64,000 nt of DNA from Candidatus Vecturithrix granuli (GTDB lineage: Bacteria > Moduliflexota > Moduliflexia > Moduliflexales > Moduliflexaceae). Location: contig DF820463.1 in NCBI GenBank assembly GCA_000739535.1, forward strand, positions 701,899 through 765,898, given 5' to 3'. How positions within the stretch are numbered: position 1 is the first letter of the stretch; every line of letters begins with the position of its first letter. Below the pieces are notes generated by a model. It had not been told where the DNA came from, ran no database searches, and was given only the letters and a program-made list of their open reading frames with translations. The position numbers were made by a program, and so were the translations under genes. Shown in pieces: positions 1 through 8,553 of the stretch.

Positions 1-97
1 AGCTAACACAGTTAAAAACAATGTATAATATCTGACTTTTTTATATGAGTGCGTAATGTGAGTTATTAACATTATCTTCTCATACTATAAACGATCT

Positions 98-745
98 ATG
101 AATCCGTTACTGCAACAATATATCCCGATTATGAAAGCCATTGCCAAAATGTTTGGTGATGACTGCGAAGTAGTTTTGCATGATGCTGCTGATCCAGAGC
201 ATTCGATCATCGCAATTTGCAATGGGCATGTGACAGGGCGTAAAGTTGGAGATGCCTTGAATGAGGTTGGCCGCTATTTGCTCACCTCAGATTTTTTTAC
301 TGATGTGGAATACGTTACGAACTATCAGTATAAAACCATTGCCGGCAAAAAAATTAAATCAAGCGGCATCTTCCTCAGGGATGAGCAGAAAAAGGTCGTC
401 GGACTGATGTGCATCAATTACGATTTAACCTTTATGGAAGAAGCCTTCAAACGGATGGAGCAATTTTGCAACGTCAGCAAACCCACCCCGGAAGATCAGT
501 TGAATGGCAACAAGCATTTTTTTGAAAATTTGGAAACTCTTTTTGATGATGTCTTTAACGACGCTGTAAAACAGACTGGCAGGGCGATCAGTGTCCTCCA
601 AAAAGATGATAAATATAACATCGTGAAATACTTACACCAACAAGGCGTCTTTCTGGTCAGCGGCAATATTGATCTTGTCGCTGAACGGTTAAATGTATCA
701 AAATATACAATCTACAATTACTTAGCAGACATTAAAAAGAAGTAA
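98..745 (+). CDS. YheO/DauR-like PAS and HTH transcriptional regulator
   Basis: A 215-residue protein with the two-part layout of the YheO family. The N-terminal PAS-like domain (about residues 5-125) begins with the typical stretch around FGDDCEVVLHD and continues through KIKSSGIFLRD. The C-terminal helix-turn-helix (about 185-213) reads VAERLNVSKYTIYNYL. Members of this family (for example DauR) regulate amino-acid catabolism, often of D-amino acids. That fits the catabolic block beginning at 2450, but the link is inferred from position only. No strong ribosome binding site precedes the ATG. It is a single gene followed by a repeat element and the convergent dapL. Family assignment is fairly secure; target and ligand are unknown. 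Confidence 0.82.
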   Translation: MNPLLQQYIPIMKAIAKMFGDDCEVVLHDAADPEHSIIAICNGHVTGRKVGDALNEVGRYLLTSDFFTDVEYVTNYQYKTIAGKKIKSSGIFLRDEQKKVVGLMCINYDLTFMEEAFKRMEQFCNVSKPTPEDQLNGNKHFFENLETLFDDVFNDAVKQTGRAISVLQKDDKYNIVKYLHQQGVFLVSGNIDLVAERLNVSKYTIYNYLADIKKK

Positions 746-852
746 GCCTGAGGATCATCAATCCGCCAGGCTTACAACTGAAGTACGCTCACGCACCCTC
801 CAAGCGGGCTTCAGCCTGCTTGAGCTTTGAGCCTTGGCATTGATATCAAGGC
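746..852. repeat. dispersed repeat, family C copy 1
   Basis: An intergenic element of about 105 bases between the convergent yheO-like and dapL genes. It carries a short palindrome at each end and a middle segment with GAAGTACGCT and GCTTCAGCCTGCTTGAG. Related copies lie at about 20991-21098 and 61104-61222 with the same order of blocks, so it is a mobile or amplified intergenic repeat rather than a simple terminator. Confidence 0.55.
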
Positions 853-854
853 GT

Positions 855-2081
855 TCAATCAAACACCAACTTCAGCCGTTTCATGCGTTCTTTCATCTCC
901 TCGATAATAATCTGTTCTTGCGCAACGGTCTCAGCTTCAAACGTTACCGAGAAACGAATATACCGTCCGGTGTCATCCCAGGGTACCGTCGAAATCACAG
1001 CTTCTTTCAGCAAAAATTCCGAAAAATCAGACGCGGTCTGAAAACGCACGCCAGTTTCCGTGCCTTGTGGACACTTTACATAACAATAAAAAGAAGCTTT
1101 TGGCTTTCTGGCTGAAAAGCCAAGATCATTCAAGGCACGGGTGAGCAGGTCGAAGCGCCGTGAATATTTCTCACAAATCCCATTTGTAATCTGAGGATGC
1201 TGGAGGGCAAAAATCGCGGCTTTCTGGATCGCACGAAATTGACCGGAATCGGTATTGTCTTTCACCACGCCATAAGCTTTCACGATCTTTGCATTGCCGG
1301 CCAGAAAGGCCAGACGCCAGCCGGTCATGTTGAAGGCTTTGGATAACGAGTGGATTTCGACCCCCACCTCTTTTGCCCCTTCAACCGTGAGAAAACTGAG
1401 CGGTTGATACCCATCGTATGTGAGCGCGCTGTATGCGGCGTCTTGAATGATGATTACATTGTGTTGCAGGGCAAATTCAATCAGGTCTTGAAAAAATGCT
1501 TTTGTGGCGACCTGCCCGGTCGGGTTATTCGGATAATTCACATACATCAGTTTTGCGCGTTTCAGAACCTCCTGAGGAATGGCGGTTAAGTCAGGCAGAA
1601 AATTGTTTTCTTCTCGCAACGGAAGCGGATACACCTCTCCCCCTAAATATTTGGTATAAGTGCCGATAACAGGATACCCGGGAATGGTCGTCAGGGTAAT
1701 GTCGCCGGGATTAATCAGACATAAGGGCAGCAACGCGAGAATGGGCTTTGATCCGATGCCGTGCAGCAGATGTTCAGCAGGATTCAGTCCATCAACCTGA
1801 TACACTTGTTTTAGATACTGAGCGGCCGCCTCTAAAAACTCAGGAATACCATTGTCAGCGTACCATCGGTTTTCAGGTTTGCCAGCTTCCTGCGCCAACA
1901 CCTGAACGATCTCCGGATCCGCGGGACAATCCGGTTCGCCCACGCCCATATCAATCAAGGGAATATGCGGATATTTTTTTCTGGCTTCTGCTTTGGCACG
2001 TTTGATTTTCTCAAATTTATAAATTTCTGTTGATTTCCCAAACTGTGCTCCCCCTATTCTTTCTGCAACGATGATATCCAT
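855..2081 (-). CDS. dapL: LL-diaminopimelate aminotransferase
   Basis: A 408-residue fold-type-I PLP aminotransferase. It converts tetrahydrodipicolinate plus glutamate to LL-diaminopimelate and 2-oxoglutarate in one step of lysine and peptidoglycan-precursor synthesis, in the cytoplasm. Visible landmarks are GVGEPDCPADPEIV near the N-terminus, the cofactor-binding stretch YVNYPNNPTGQ, and the Schiff-base lysine motif SLSKAFNMTGWRL. Length is normal for the family. The start is preceded by GGGAGAG. It is transcribed away from the Nif3-led block at 2450, sharing an AT-rich intergenic region. Because that block contains a DapF-like protein, a role in a diaminopimelate-related catabolic route is possible, but biosynthesis is the default reading. 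Confidence 0.88.
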   Translation of the reverse strand: MDIIVAERIGGAQFGKSTEIYKFEKIKRAKAEARKKYPHIPLIDMGVGEPDCPADPEIVQVLAQEAGKPENRWYADNGIPEFLEAAAQYLKQVYQVDGLNPAEHLLHGIGSKPILALLPLCLINPGDITLTTIPGYPVIGTYTKYLGGEVYPLPLREENNFLPDLTAIPQEVLKRAKLMYVNYPNNPTGQVATKAFFQDLIEFALQHNVIIIQDAAYSALTYDGYQPLSFLTVEGAKEVGVEIHSLSKAFNMTGWRLAFLAGNAKIVKAYGVVKDNTDSGQFRAIQKAAIFALQHPQITNGICEKYSRRFDLLTRALNDLGFSARKPKASFYCYVKCPQGTETGVRFQTASDFSEFLLKEAVISTVPWDDTGRYIRFSVTFEAETVAQEQIIIEEMKERMKRLKLVFD

Positions 2082-2344
2082 AAATCTCTCCCATAATCTG
2101 TGATGACATGTATTATGATCTCCTATTTTGAACGTATGTACTTGCTCATCATGCCTTGTGCCTATTAACTATTCAGATGTTGTGTCAAGGAAAAATTCGG
2201 AATTGCTCTTTTATATGGAGAAAAAAATGAATGGCAGGTTCGTTTATTATTCGGTCAACTCAGGACGAAAAAAGAGAATTGTTGTTAAAAATTTTAAAAA
2301 AATAACTTTTTTGTTAAAAAATTTTTTTAATTTTACAAAAATTT

Positions 2345-2372
2345 TTGTTGCAAAGTTTTCTTGATATATATT
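2345..2372 (+). promoter_or_regulatory. candidate sigma-70 promoter of the catabolic block
   Basis: TTGTTG (2345-2350) and TATATT (2367-2372) are separated by 16 bases in a very AT-rich stretch about 80 bases upstream of the Nif3-like gene. The rest of the 2082-2449 region is A/T homopolymer-rich DNA with no convincing gene. Confidence 0.4.
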
Positions 2373-2377
2373 AGGGT

Positions 2378-2399
2378 GATCATTTTAGATGAAATGATC
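2378..2399. promoter_or_regulatory. palindromic operator candidate
   Basis: A perfect inverted repeat, GATCATTT-N6-AAATGATC, lies 5 bases downstream of the candidate -10 box and upstream of the first gene of the block. Position and symmetry suit a dimeric repressor. It has too few GC pairs and no T-run to be a good terminator. The binding protein is unknown; the YheO-like regulator nearby is one candidate. Confidence 0.45.
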
Positions 2400-2449
2400 T
2401 TATGTCAACGTGCATTCCCGAAAAAATGGTTGATAAAAGGAGGCGATTG

Positions 2450-3463
2450 ATGAAAGAAAAAATTTTCGTCAGAGATTTAGTAGAGGTTTTGGATAGTATT
2501 ACGGGAGGAAGGGTACTGAAGTCTCCTCAAGATTTCGCAAGCGGAAAAAATCCGTTTGTTGTTACCAAATCCTCGAACATTCCTGGCAAGGCGGTCACTG
2601 AGACGCCGGGACTTGTGTGCGGAAGTCTGGATCAGGAGATCAAAAAAATTGCGGTCTTGATGACGCTGACCGAAAGCGGAATCGAACTGGCCGGAGCAAC
2701 CGGAGTAGATGCCCTGGTTGCACACCATCCGATTGCCGACGCCGCAAACGCAGGCGGCGTCCTGCTAAGGACCTATCTGGGATTGTACAATGTGGCTGCG
2801 CTGGAACTTCACGAAGCCTTTCATGGCTTGCACCCCGGTATTGCCTACCTTCACGGACATAAAGCGTATCATGTTGACATCAGGTACGGCGGAATTCCGG
2901 GGAATATCCTGTATGTTGGCGATGCGCTGCCGGAAGTCAAGACCGTCGGCGACATGTTGTTTCGATTGGATACGCTTATGGGGACTGAGGTGGAAGAAAA
3001 AGTGCTCCAGAGTGAACGGCAAATTCGGGGGTGTCAGGAAATTCAGGAAACAAGCGTAAGCGCAAGAGGCAGCATCCTTGTTGGCAGCCCTGAAAAACCT
3101 GTGACCAAAGTGATTCATATCTTCCCGCACACCGGTTTTACGCCTGAACACCTGGAAAGGGTCGTGAGTGAACATCCAGGAGCAGACACAATGCTGGCAA
3201 CTATCAGCAGAGTGTATCCCGGGAACCCATTGATCGAAAAAGCTCGCGAACTTGGTCTGAACTTTGTCTGTGGGAACTCGCATGCCCTGGAGATCATAGA
3301 AAACGGCCTGCCTCTGGCCAGGGCGATCAAAATGCACCTGCCGGACGTGGACGTGGTCATTTTCCGGGAAAGACTGACCAGCATCCCGCTGGACAAATTC
3401 GGCGCAAAAGATGTGCAGGAATACGCTAGTTACATTGCTCAAAACTTTTTGATGAAAAAATAA
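2450..3463 (+). CDS. Nif3-like (NGG1-interacting factor 3 family) protein
   Basis: A 337-residue protein from the ATG at 2450, chosen because AAAGGAGG lies just upstream; an in-frame ATG at 2402 has no such site. The central segment DALVAHHPIADAANAGG matches the metal-binding HHP motif of the Nif3/YbgI family. A second conserved area near the C-terminus, around NFVCGNSHALEIIENGLP, resembles the GH...E region that completes the dinuclear metal site. Nif3 proteins form hexameric toroids with a di-metal centre, and their biochemical role is poorly defined. It is the first gene of a block of catabolic genes and sits 26 bases before a Gate-domain membrane protein. Function in this locus is unknown; a hydrolase role is speculation. 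Confidence 0.7.
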   Translation: MKEKIFVRDLVEVLDSITGGRVLKSPQDFASGKNPFVVTKSSNIPGKAVTETPGLVCGSLDQEIKKIAVLMTLTESGIELAGATGVDALVAHHPIADAANAGGVLLRTYLGLYNVAALELHEAFHGLHPGIAYLHGHKAYHVDIRYGGIPGNILYVGDALPEVKTVGDMLFRLDTLMGTEVEEKVLQSERQIRGCQEIQETSVSARGSILVGSPEKPVTKVIHIFPHTGFTPEHLERVVSEHPGADTMLATISRVYPGNPLIEKARELGLNFVCGNSHALEIIENGLPLARAIKMHLPDVDVVIFRERLTSIPLDKFGAKDVQEYASYIAQNFLMKK

Positions 3464-3489
3464 ACGTATAAAGAAAGGAGAATCACACA

Positions 3490-4572
3490 ATGAGTCTTGA
3501 AACCAAAACTGAAGCCAGAGAAAAAAAGATGAAGACGATCGAAATCGTCGGTCTGGTTCTTGTCCTTCTATCCCTATTAGGGCTTATTTTTTACCCCGGG
3601 TTTATCGCTGGCATTTTTGACGCCATGGTGAAAAAAGCCCTTCCCATTATTGTCAACGTGACCCTGACAGGTACTCTCGCAACTGCTGTGATTATCAGCG
3701 TCATGATCGGTCGTATTCTGGAACGCTGCGGATTTACTGATGCGCTTATGCGCATTTTCATTCCGCTCGCCAGAGTGATCAAAGTGAATTCCGCCGTTCT
3801 CATCCCGGCCATTTATAACATTTTAGGCGATATCAACGCGGCAGGCAGGATAGGCGGCCCCATCCTGGTGAAAGCTGGGACCACAAAGGATGAGCAAAAA
3901 ATTGCCATCTGTACGATGGTTCAATCCCAGCAGTCCTTTTCGACCTTTATGTTTGGTCTGATGGCTCTAACTGCGGTCGGTGCCAGGGCGTTCCTTGTGA
4001 TTGTGATTGCAGTGTTCGCACCATTAGTTGTGGTGCCGTGGATCATGAGGCTGACCATTTGGCGCGACACCAGGGCTGTATCGCTCGAAGAAATGCCGAG
4101 TTTTACGCCGACCACCGCGCCGCTGGCGACGGTTTTCGGAGCAGCCAGAGAAGGCGCGGAACTGGTGTTCCTGCTCATTATCCCCGCGTTTGCTGTGGTC
4201 TTCTCGATTATCGGCGGTCTTGAATATATTGGCGTCTGGAAACCGATAGAAAGCGGCTTGACGGCTCTGCTCTCAGCCCTGGCGATTGATCCCACGACGG
4301 GGATGGTGAGTATCCTGGCCTCGCCCACGCTCGCCATGTCTCAGTTGAAGGACGTCGCCGCTGGTATGTCGCCAAAGCTTGTCATCGGCTCTTTTGTTCT
4401 GGCAGCCTCAGGTTTCCCATTATCGGTGATTTTCGGACAAATCCCGGTCATCTGGTCCGGCGCGACAGACCTGAATCACCGCGAAGCTATGGGCGCCGCG
4501 GTGATCGGGGCTGTGATGAGGTTGATCACCGCCGGAGTGGTGGCACTGTTACTTACGCCTCTACTGGCGTAA
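3490..4572 (+). CDS. Gate-domain (nucleoside-recognition family) membrane protein
   Basis: A 360-residue polytopic membrane protein with roughly 8-10 hydrophobic segments. Two similar internal halves, one with NVTLTGTLATAVIISVMIGRIL and one around LVFLLIIPAFAVVFSIIGG, suggest the duplicated Gate (nucleoside-recognition) fold. A strong GAAAGGAGA site precedes the ATG. It lies directly behind the Nif3-like gene and ahead of the FAD oxidoreductase. Such proteins are found with transport and sporulation functions and often lack a known substrate. Here it probably handles the substrate or a product of the locus, by context only. Confidence 0.6.
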   Translation: MSLETKTEAREKKMKTIEIVGLVLVLLSLLGLIFYPGFIAGIFDAMVKKALPIIVNVTLTGTLATAVIISVMIGRILERCGFTDALMRIFIPLARVIKVNSAVLIPAIYNILGDINAAGRIGGPILVKAGTTKDEQKIAICTMVQSQQSFSTFMFGLMALTAVGARAFLVIVIAVFAPLVVVPWIMRLTIWRDTRAVSLEEMPSFTPTTAPLATVFGAAREGAELVFLLIIPAFAVVFSIIGGLEYIGVWKPIESGLTALLSALAIDPTTGMVSILASPTLAMSQLKDVAAGMSPKLVIGSFVLAASGFPLSVIFGQIPVIWSGATDLNHREAMGAAVIGAVMRLITAGVVALLLTPLLA

Positions 4573-4627
4573 ATGTCGGCGAGAACGACATGGTTAGTAA
4601 CGCTATTTCCTAAGCGGACCGGTCACA

Positions 4628-4658
4628 ACAACCAGCTTTCTTGAAAAAACCTGGTTGT
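4628..4658. repeat. palindromic repeat, family B copy 1
   Basis: A hairpin with arms ACAACCAG and CTGGTTGT and inner TTTCTT/AAAAAA pairing, between the Gate protein and FAD oxidoreductase genes. It has the same core form (CCxGxTTTCTT/AAGAAACCxGG) as copies at 8506, 9009, 35598, 47572 and 54238. It may act as a weak processing or termination site. Confidence 0.5.
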
Positions 4659-4712
4659 TAGCCGTGTCAATCTTTATGACGAATGCTGCACTATAAAAAG
4701 GAGGAGCATAAA

Positions 4713-5987
4713 ATGGCAAAAGTTGTTATTGTTGGGGGTGGCTGGGCAGGATGTGCATCTGCTGTAGCCGCAGCCAAAAAGCAGGTAGAAGTTGTGGTAT
4801 TAGAGCGAACGGACATGCTCCTGGGAACCGGATTGGTCGGCGGTATTATGCGTAATAATGGACGTTTTACCGCTACCGAAGAAGCTATTGCCCTGGGGTG
4901 CGGCGATCTGTTCCAACTGACAGACCAGGAAGCCCGGCACAAAAACATCGAATTTCCTGGCCATAAACACGCCTCACTTTATGATGTCGCTACCATGGAG
5001 CCTACCGTGAAAAAATACCTCCAGGATCAAGGAGTAGAAATCCATTTTCAAGCCCGGGTCGCCGAGGTTGAAATGGAAGGCAAAACCATCAAAAAGGTGA
5101 TGACTGCCAAAGGTGATGCCTTTAACGGCGATGCCTTTATTGACACCACGGGTACTGCGGGTCCCATGAATAATTGTACGCGTCATGGCAATGGGTGCGC
5201 GTGCTGTATCTTGCGCTGTCCCAGCTTTGGCGGACGGGTGAGTTTGACAGCCGAAGCGGGCGTGGAAGAAATTATTGGCGTCAAAAAAGACGGATCCGTC
5301 GGAGCGATGAGCGGTTCCTGTAAACTGTTCAAAGAATCCCTGGATTCTGCGATTGTGGAGGAATTGAATCGCACTGGCGTTGCAATCATTCCCATTCCTC
5401 CTGATCTGATGGCGAGTGAGGAAAAATTAACAATGAAAGCCTGCCAGCAATATGCGTTAAAAGAATTTGCTGAAAATATCATCCTTTTAGATACTGGACA
5501 CGCCAAGCTGATGACCCCCTATTTCCCTCTGGAACTCCTGCGCAAGATACCCGGGATGGGAAATGCACGCTATGAAGATCCTTACGCTGGCGGCCTGGGA
5601 AATTCCATGCGCTATATGGGCATGGCTCCGCGCAATGATGCGCTTCAGGTCGAGGGGGTTAATAACCTCTTCTGCGCCGGAGAAAAAGCCGGCCTTCTGG
5701 TCGGACATACCGAAGCCATCGTCACAGGCAGCCTCGCCGGATATAATGCCGCTTGCCAGGCCAGGAGCGAAGAACTCCTCATTCTTCCGGATGCTCTTGT
5801 GATCGGCGATGCCATCGCCTTTGTTCGCACCGAGATGCAGACGGAGGAAGGGAAAACCAAAAAATATACATTCTCCGGATCGGTGCTCTTTGAAAGAATG
5901 AAACAGAAAGGGTATTACAGTACAAACCTGGATGAAATCAGAGGTCGGGTTGCAAATGCAGGTTTAATGAACGTGATGCTTGGATAA
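4713..5987 (+). CDS. FAD-dependent oxidoreductase with a Cys-rich motif
   Basis: A 424-residue flavoprotein from the ATG at 4713, which follows AAAGGAGGAG (an in-frame ATG at 4683 lacks a site). The N-terminus VVIVGGGWAGCASAVAAA is a Rossmann dinucleotide-binding motif followed by VVVLER for ribose binding. A second FAD contact region is near NLFCAGEKAGLLVGHTEA. Residues 155-169 contain five cysteines in the pattern C-x6-C-x-CC-x3-C within NGCACCILRCPSFGG, which could bind a metal or Fe-S cluster or form redox disulfides. It probably oxidises an amino acid or intermediate of the locus; substrate unknown. It lies between two membrane-protein genes of the same block. Confidence 0.72.
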   Translation: MAKVVIVGGGWAGCASAVAAAKKQVEVVVLERTDMLLGTGLVGGIMRNNGRFTATEEAIALGCGDLFQLTDQEARHKNIEFPGHKHASLYDVATMEPTVKKYLQDQGVEIHFQARVAEVEMEGKTIKKVMTAKGDAFNGDAFIDTTGTAGPMNNCTRHGNGCACCILRCPSFGGRVSLTAEAGVEEIIGVKKDGSVGAMSGSCKLFKESLDSAIVEELNRTGVAIIPIPPDLMASEEKLTMKACQQYALKEFAENIILLDTGHAKLMTPYFPLELLRKIPGMGNARYEDPYAGGLGNSMRYMGMAPRNDALQVEGVNNLFCAGEKAGLLVGHTEAIVTGSLAGYNAACQARSEELLILPDALVIGDAIAFVRTEMQTEEGKTKKYTFSGSVLFERMKQKGYYSTNLDEIRGRVANAGLMNVMLG

Positions 5988-6028
5988 CTTAGAACGATCA
6001 CAGGTCTTCAAAAAGGAGGGATTGACTT

Positions 6029-7396
6029 ATGGTTCAAATCACTTTATCTCACTGGGTCTTTTTAATTGTCATGCTTGCGGTGATCGTCGCTATGATCATG
6101 CGCAGAGGAGTGGTTCTCATTGCCGTTATCGGCGTTTTTTTCGTGGCTCTGTCTTATCATAAAAACCTTGTTGCTACCATCCAATCAATGTTTAATGCGT
6201 TTATGGAGGCAGGTATAGATCTCTTTGACATCATGCTGGTCATTGCTTTAATGGTCGCTATGTTGAAAACCATGGAAAAGATGGGGGCCGACTATTTAAT
6301 GGTGGCGCCGATTAAAAAAGCACTCAACAAACCAACGGTTGCGTTCTTTACGCTGGGGATCATTATGTATTTAGCGGCTTTGTTCTTCTGGCCTACTCCG
6401 GCGACAGCCCTGGTAGGTACAATCCTGATTCCGGTCGCTGTGAAAGCCGGATTGCCTGCAATCGTAGCGGCAATGAGTGTGAATATTTTGGGACATGGCA
6501 TGGCTCTTTCCGGTGATTTGATTATTCAGGGCGCGCCAGCTATCACTTCGAGCAATGCAGAGGTTCCAATAGAAAGCGTTTTGATAAAAGGCGGCATTCT
6601 TTCGGTCACCGCCGGCCTTGTTGCCATTTTGGTCGCCTTCTTGATGGTGAGAAAGGAAATTGCAAAAGGAGGTTCCGGAGAAAGCGTTCTGGCAGAGGCT
6701 CAACCTCGAGAATCTTATACCCGTGGGGCGCGTTTCATGGCCATTGCTGTTCCCATAACCTATTTAGCCTTACTGATCTATATGATCATTTCTAAGACCC
6801 GAGGAGGAGCTGCTACTGCTCTCTTAGGAGGCACTGCTGCAATCTTTATCACCCTTGGTTCGATTCTGGCCTATGGGGATAAAGCTTTGGAATCCTCCGG
6901 AGATTTAATCCGCGATGGTTTAATGTTCGCAATTAAGATTTTTGCGGTCGTCATTCCGATCGCAGGCTTCTTCTTTACAGGTGCACCGAGTATGGCCCCT
7001 AAAATCTTAGGCGAGGGCGCGCCGGGTTTTCTGTTTGATTTGGGCAATGCCTTTGCCAATATTATGCCGCTTTCTAAAATTCCGGTTGCGATAGGCGTGA
7101 TGATTACCGGAATTATTACCGGCCTTGATGGCTCCGGTTTTTCCGGATTGCCCCTGGTCGGCTCTCTGGCCAATGCACTAGGGACTCCTCTGGGAATTGA
7201 TGTGGCAGCCCTGGCATCCTTAGGACAGGTCGGGGCAGTGTTCTCCGGCGGCGGCACGCTGACAGCCTGGGCTTTTGGTCTGGTCGCTGTGGCTGGCGTC
7301 TCAGGCGTATCGCCTCTGGAATTGGCCCGCAAAAATTTTATCCCGGTAGCCTGCGGTCTTGTCGCCGCAACTATTGTAGGAATTATGATGATGTAA
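6029..7396 (+). CDS. permease, GntP/citrate-transporter-like
   Basis: A 455-residue integral membrane protein with about 11-12 hydrophobic segments and two related halves typical of the ion-transporter superfamily (GntP, DcuC, CitMHS type). Signature-like stretches are FWPTPATALVGTILIPVAVK in the first half and GLDGSGFSGLPLVGSLANAL in the second. AAAAGGAGGG precedes the ATG. It is likely the importer of the organic or amino acid degraded by the surrounding genes. The exact family and substrate cannot be fixed by eye. Confidence 0.62.
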   Translation: MVQITLSHWVFLIVMLAVIVAMIMRRGVVLIAVIGVFFVALSYHKNLVATIQSMFNAFMEAGIDLFDIMLVIALMVAMLKTMEKMGADYLMVAPIKKALNKPTVAFFTLGIIMYLAALFFWPTPATALVGTILIPVAVKAGLPAIVAAMSVNILGHGMALSGDLIIQGAPAITSSNAEVPIESVLIKGGILSVTAGLVAILVAFLMVRKEIAKGGSGESVLAEAQPRESYTRGARFMAIAVPITYLALLIYMIISKTRGGAATALLGGTAAIFITLGSILAYGDKALESSGDLIRDGLMFAIKIFAVVIPIAGFFFTGAPSMAPKILGEGAPGFLFDLGNAFANIMPLSKIPVAIGVMITGIITGLDGSGFSGLPLVGSLANALGTPLGIDVAALASLGQVGAVFSGGGTLTAWAFGLVAVAGVSGVSPLELARKNFIPVACGLVAATIVGIMMM

Positions 7397-7448
7397 TCAG
7401 GAACAGGAGTGTAAAACAGCCTTTGCGGAAGTCGCAATGAAAATCAGA

Positions 7449-7625
7449 TGTAGCGCGAAACTCCAGTTTCGCGCATCGTTAACAGCCGCGAAACTGGAGT
7501 TTCGCGCAACATTTTCACAGGAGTCACCAATGTACCGCGAAGCTCCAGCTTCGGCGGCACGCACGCACGAGATGAAAATCAGGCGTATGCGCGAAACTGG
7601 AGTTTCGCGCTACATTTTCACAGGA
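7449..7625. repeat. cluster of four short palindromes with direct-repeat spacers
   Basis: The gap between the permease and DapF-like genes holds four copies of a self-complementary unit of the form GCGAAACTCCAGTTTCGC (about 7452-7475, 7482-7505, 7532-7556, 7590-7613). Two are followed by ACATTTTCACAGGAG, and ATGAAAATCAG is also repeated. The last copy supplies the ribosome binding site of the DapF-like gene. Related AT-richer palindromes lie at 19861-19945. An open frame across the cluster is just the repeat read through. Confidence 0.7.
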
Positions 7626-7633
7626 GAAACAAC

Positions 7634-8494
7634 ATGATGCGGTTTTGGAAATATCACGGATTAGGGAATGATTATCTGGTCATGCCCCCTGAAGACATCT
7701 CCAAAGAACTGACGCCAGCGCAAATTCGCTTAATCTGCCATCCACACTATGGCATTGGCTCCGATGGGTTGCTGATCGGCCCATTCGACGCTGAAGAACA
7801 AACCTTCAGACTCCGCTTATTTAATCCTGACGGCGGTGAATTTGAAAAAAGCGGCAACGGATTGCGCATTTTCGCCCGATACCTCTGGGATATGGGCTGG
7901 GTCCAGAACAAACCTTTTCATATTCTGACCCCCGGCGGGAAGGTCACTGCGCAGGTGTTTGAAGGCGGACGAAGGGTAACGGTCGAAATGGGGCAGGTGA
8001 GTTTTCACAGCAGCCGTATCCCGGTCGCCGGGCCGCCGCGTGAAGTGTTGCAAGAATCAATCGAGGTGCAGGGCCGGGAGTTTCGTTTTTGCGCAGCAAC
8101 CATCGGGAATCCGCACTGCGTCATCTTGTGCGACGATATTTCCCGCGAACTCGCGTGCAGCATAGGGCCGCACGTTGAAACGGATCCGCGCTTTCCCAAC
8201 CGCACCAACGTGCAATTTTTGAAAGTGCTCGACCGGGCAACCATTCAGATTGAAATCTGGGAACGCGGTGTGGGCTACACGCTTGCTTCGGGCAGCAGCA
8301 GCAGCGCCGCCGCTGCGGTCGCCCATAAATTAGGATTGTGCGATTCCCATATCACGGTCAGAATGCCCGGCGGCGAACTTGACATTCAGATTGATCCCGA
8401 TTATGCCATTACGATGACAGGCGCAGTCACGAAAATTTGCGAGGGACAATTTGATAACGAAGCCTTTGACGCCCTTAACGTAATTGACAATTGA
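7634..8494 (+). CDS. DapF-like epimerase homologue with both catalytic Cys replaced by Ser
   Basis: A 286-residue member of the diaminopimelate epimerase fold. The N-terminus WKYHGLGNDYLV and blocks IGSDGLL, FNPDGGEFEKSGNG, GNPHCV, NVQFL and ERGVGYTLASGSSSSAAA align by eye with DapF. In DapF the two catalytic cysteines lie in the CGNG and ACGTG motifs. Here both are serine (Ser73 and Ser219, counted from the first of two adjacent ATGs), so a normal two-base cysteine epimerisation is unlikely. AGGAGAAAC precedes the start. In related folds, loss of one cysteine accompanies dehydratase activity (trans-3-hydroxyproline dehydratase). Gene context with an aminomutase suggests action on an amino acid. 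It could also be an inactive or binding-only paralogue. Confidence 0.75.
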   Translation: MMRFWKYHGLGNDYLVMPPEDISKELTPAQIRLICHPHYGIGSDGLLIGPFDAEEQTFRLRLFNPDGGEFEKSGNGLRIFARYLWDMGWVQNKPFHILTPGGKVTAQVFEGGRRVTVEMGQVSFHSSRIPVAGPPREVLQESIEVQGREFRFCAATIGNPHCVILCDDISRELACSIGPHVETDPRFPNRTNVQFLKVLDRATIQIEIWERGVGYTLASGSSSSAAAAVAHKLGLCDSHITVRMPGGELDIQIDPDYAITMTGAVTKICEGQFDNEAFDALNVIDN

Positions 8495-8505
8495 GAGCAG
8501 CAAGA

Positions 8506-8536
8506 GAAACCGGGTTTTTTGAAAAAACCCGGTTTC
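8506..8536. repeat. palindromic repeat, family B copy 2
   Basis: A near-perfect hairpin with arms GAAACCGGGTTTTTT and AAAAAACCCGGTTTC in the 59-base gap between the DapF-like and unknown 143-residue genes. Confidence 0.6.
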
Positions 8537-8553
8537 TGAGAGAGGCACATACG

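Noticed and set aside
2765-3490. A 241-codon minus-strand frame opposite the Nif3-like gene
   Set aside because: The plus strand has the recognisable protein and a strong ribosome binding site; the minus frame is His/Phe-rich with no domain.
7449-7625. CRISPR array
   Set aside because: Units are palindromes with short, partly repeated spacers and irregular spacing; no cas genes in the window.
7437-7637. A 66-codon open frame between the permease and DapF-like genes
   Set aside because: It is the palindrome cluster read through; the residues simply mirror the repeats.
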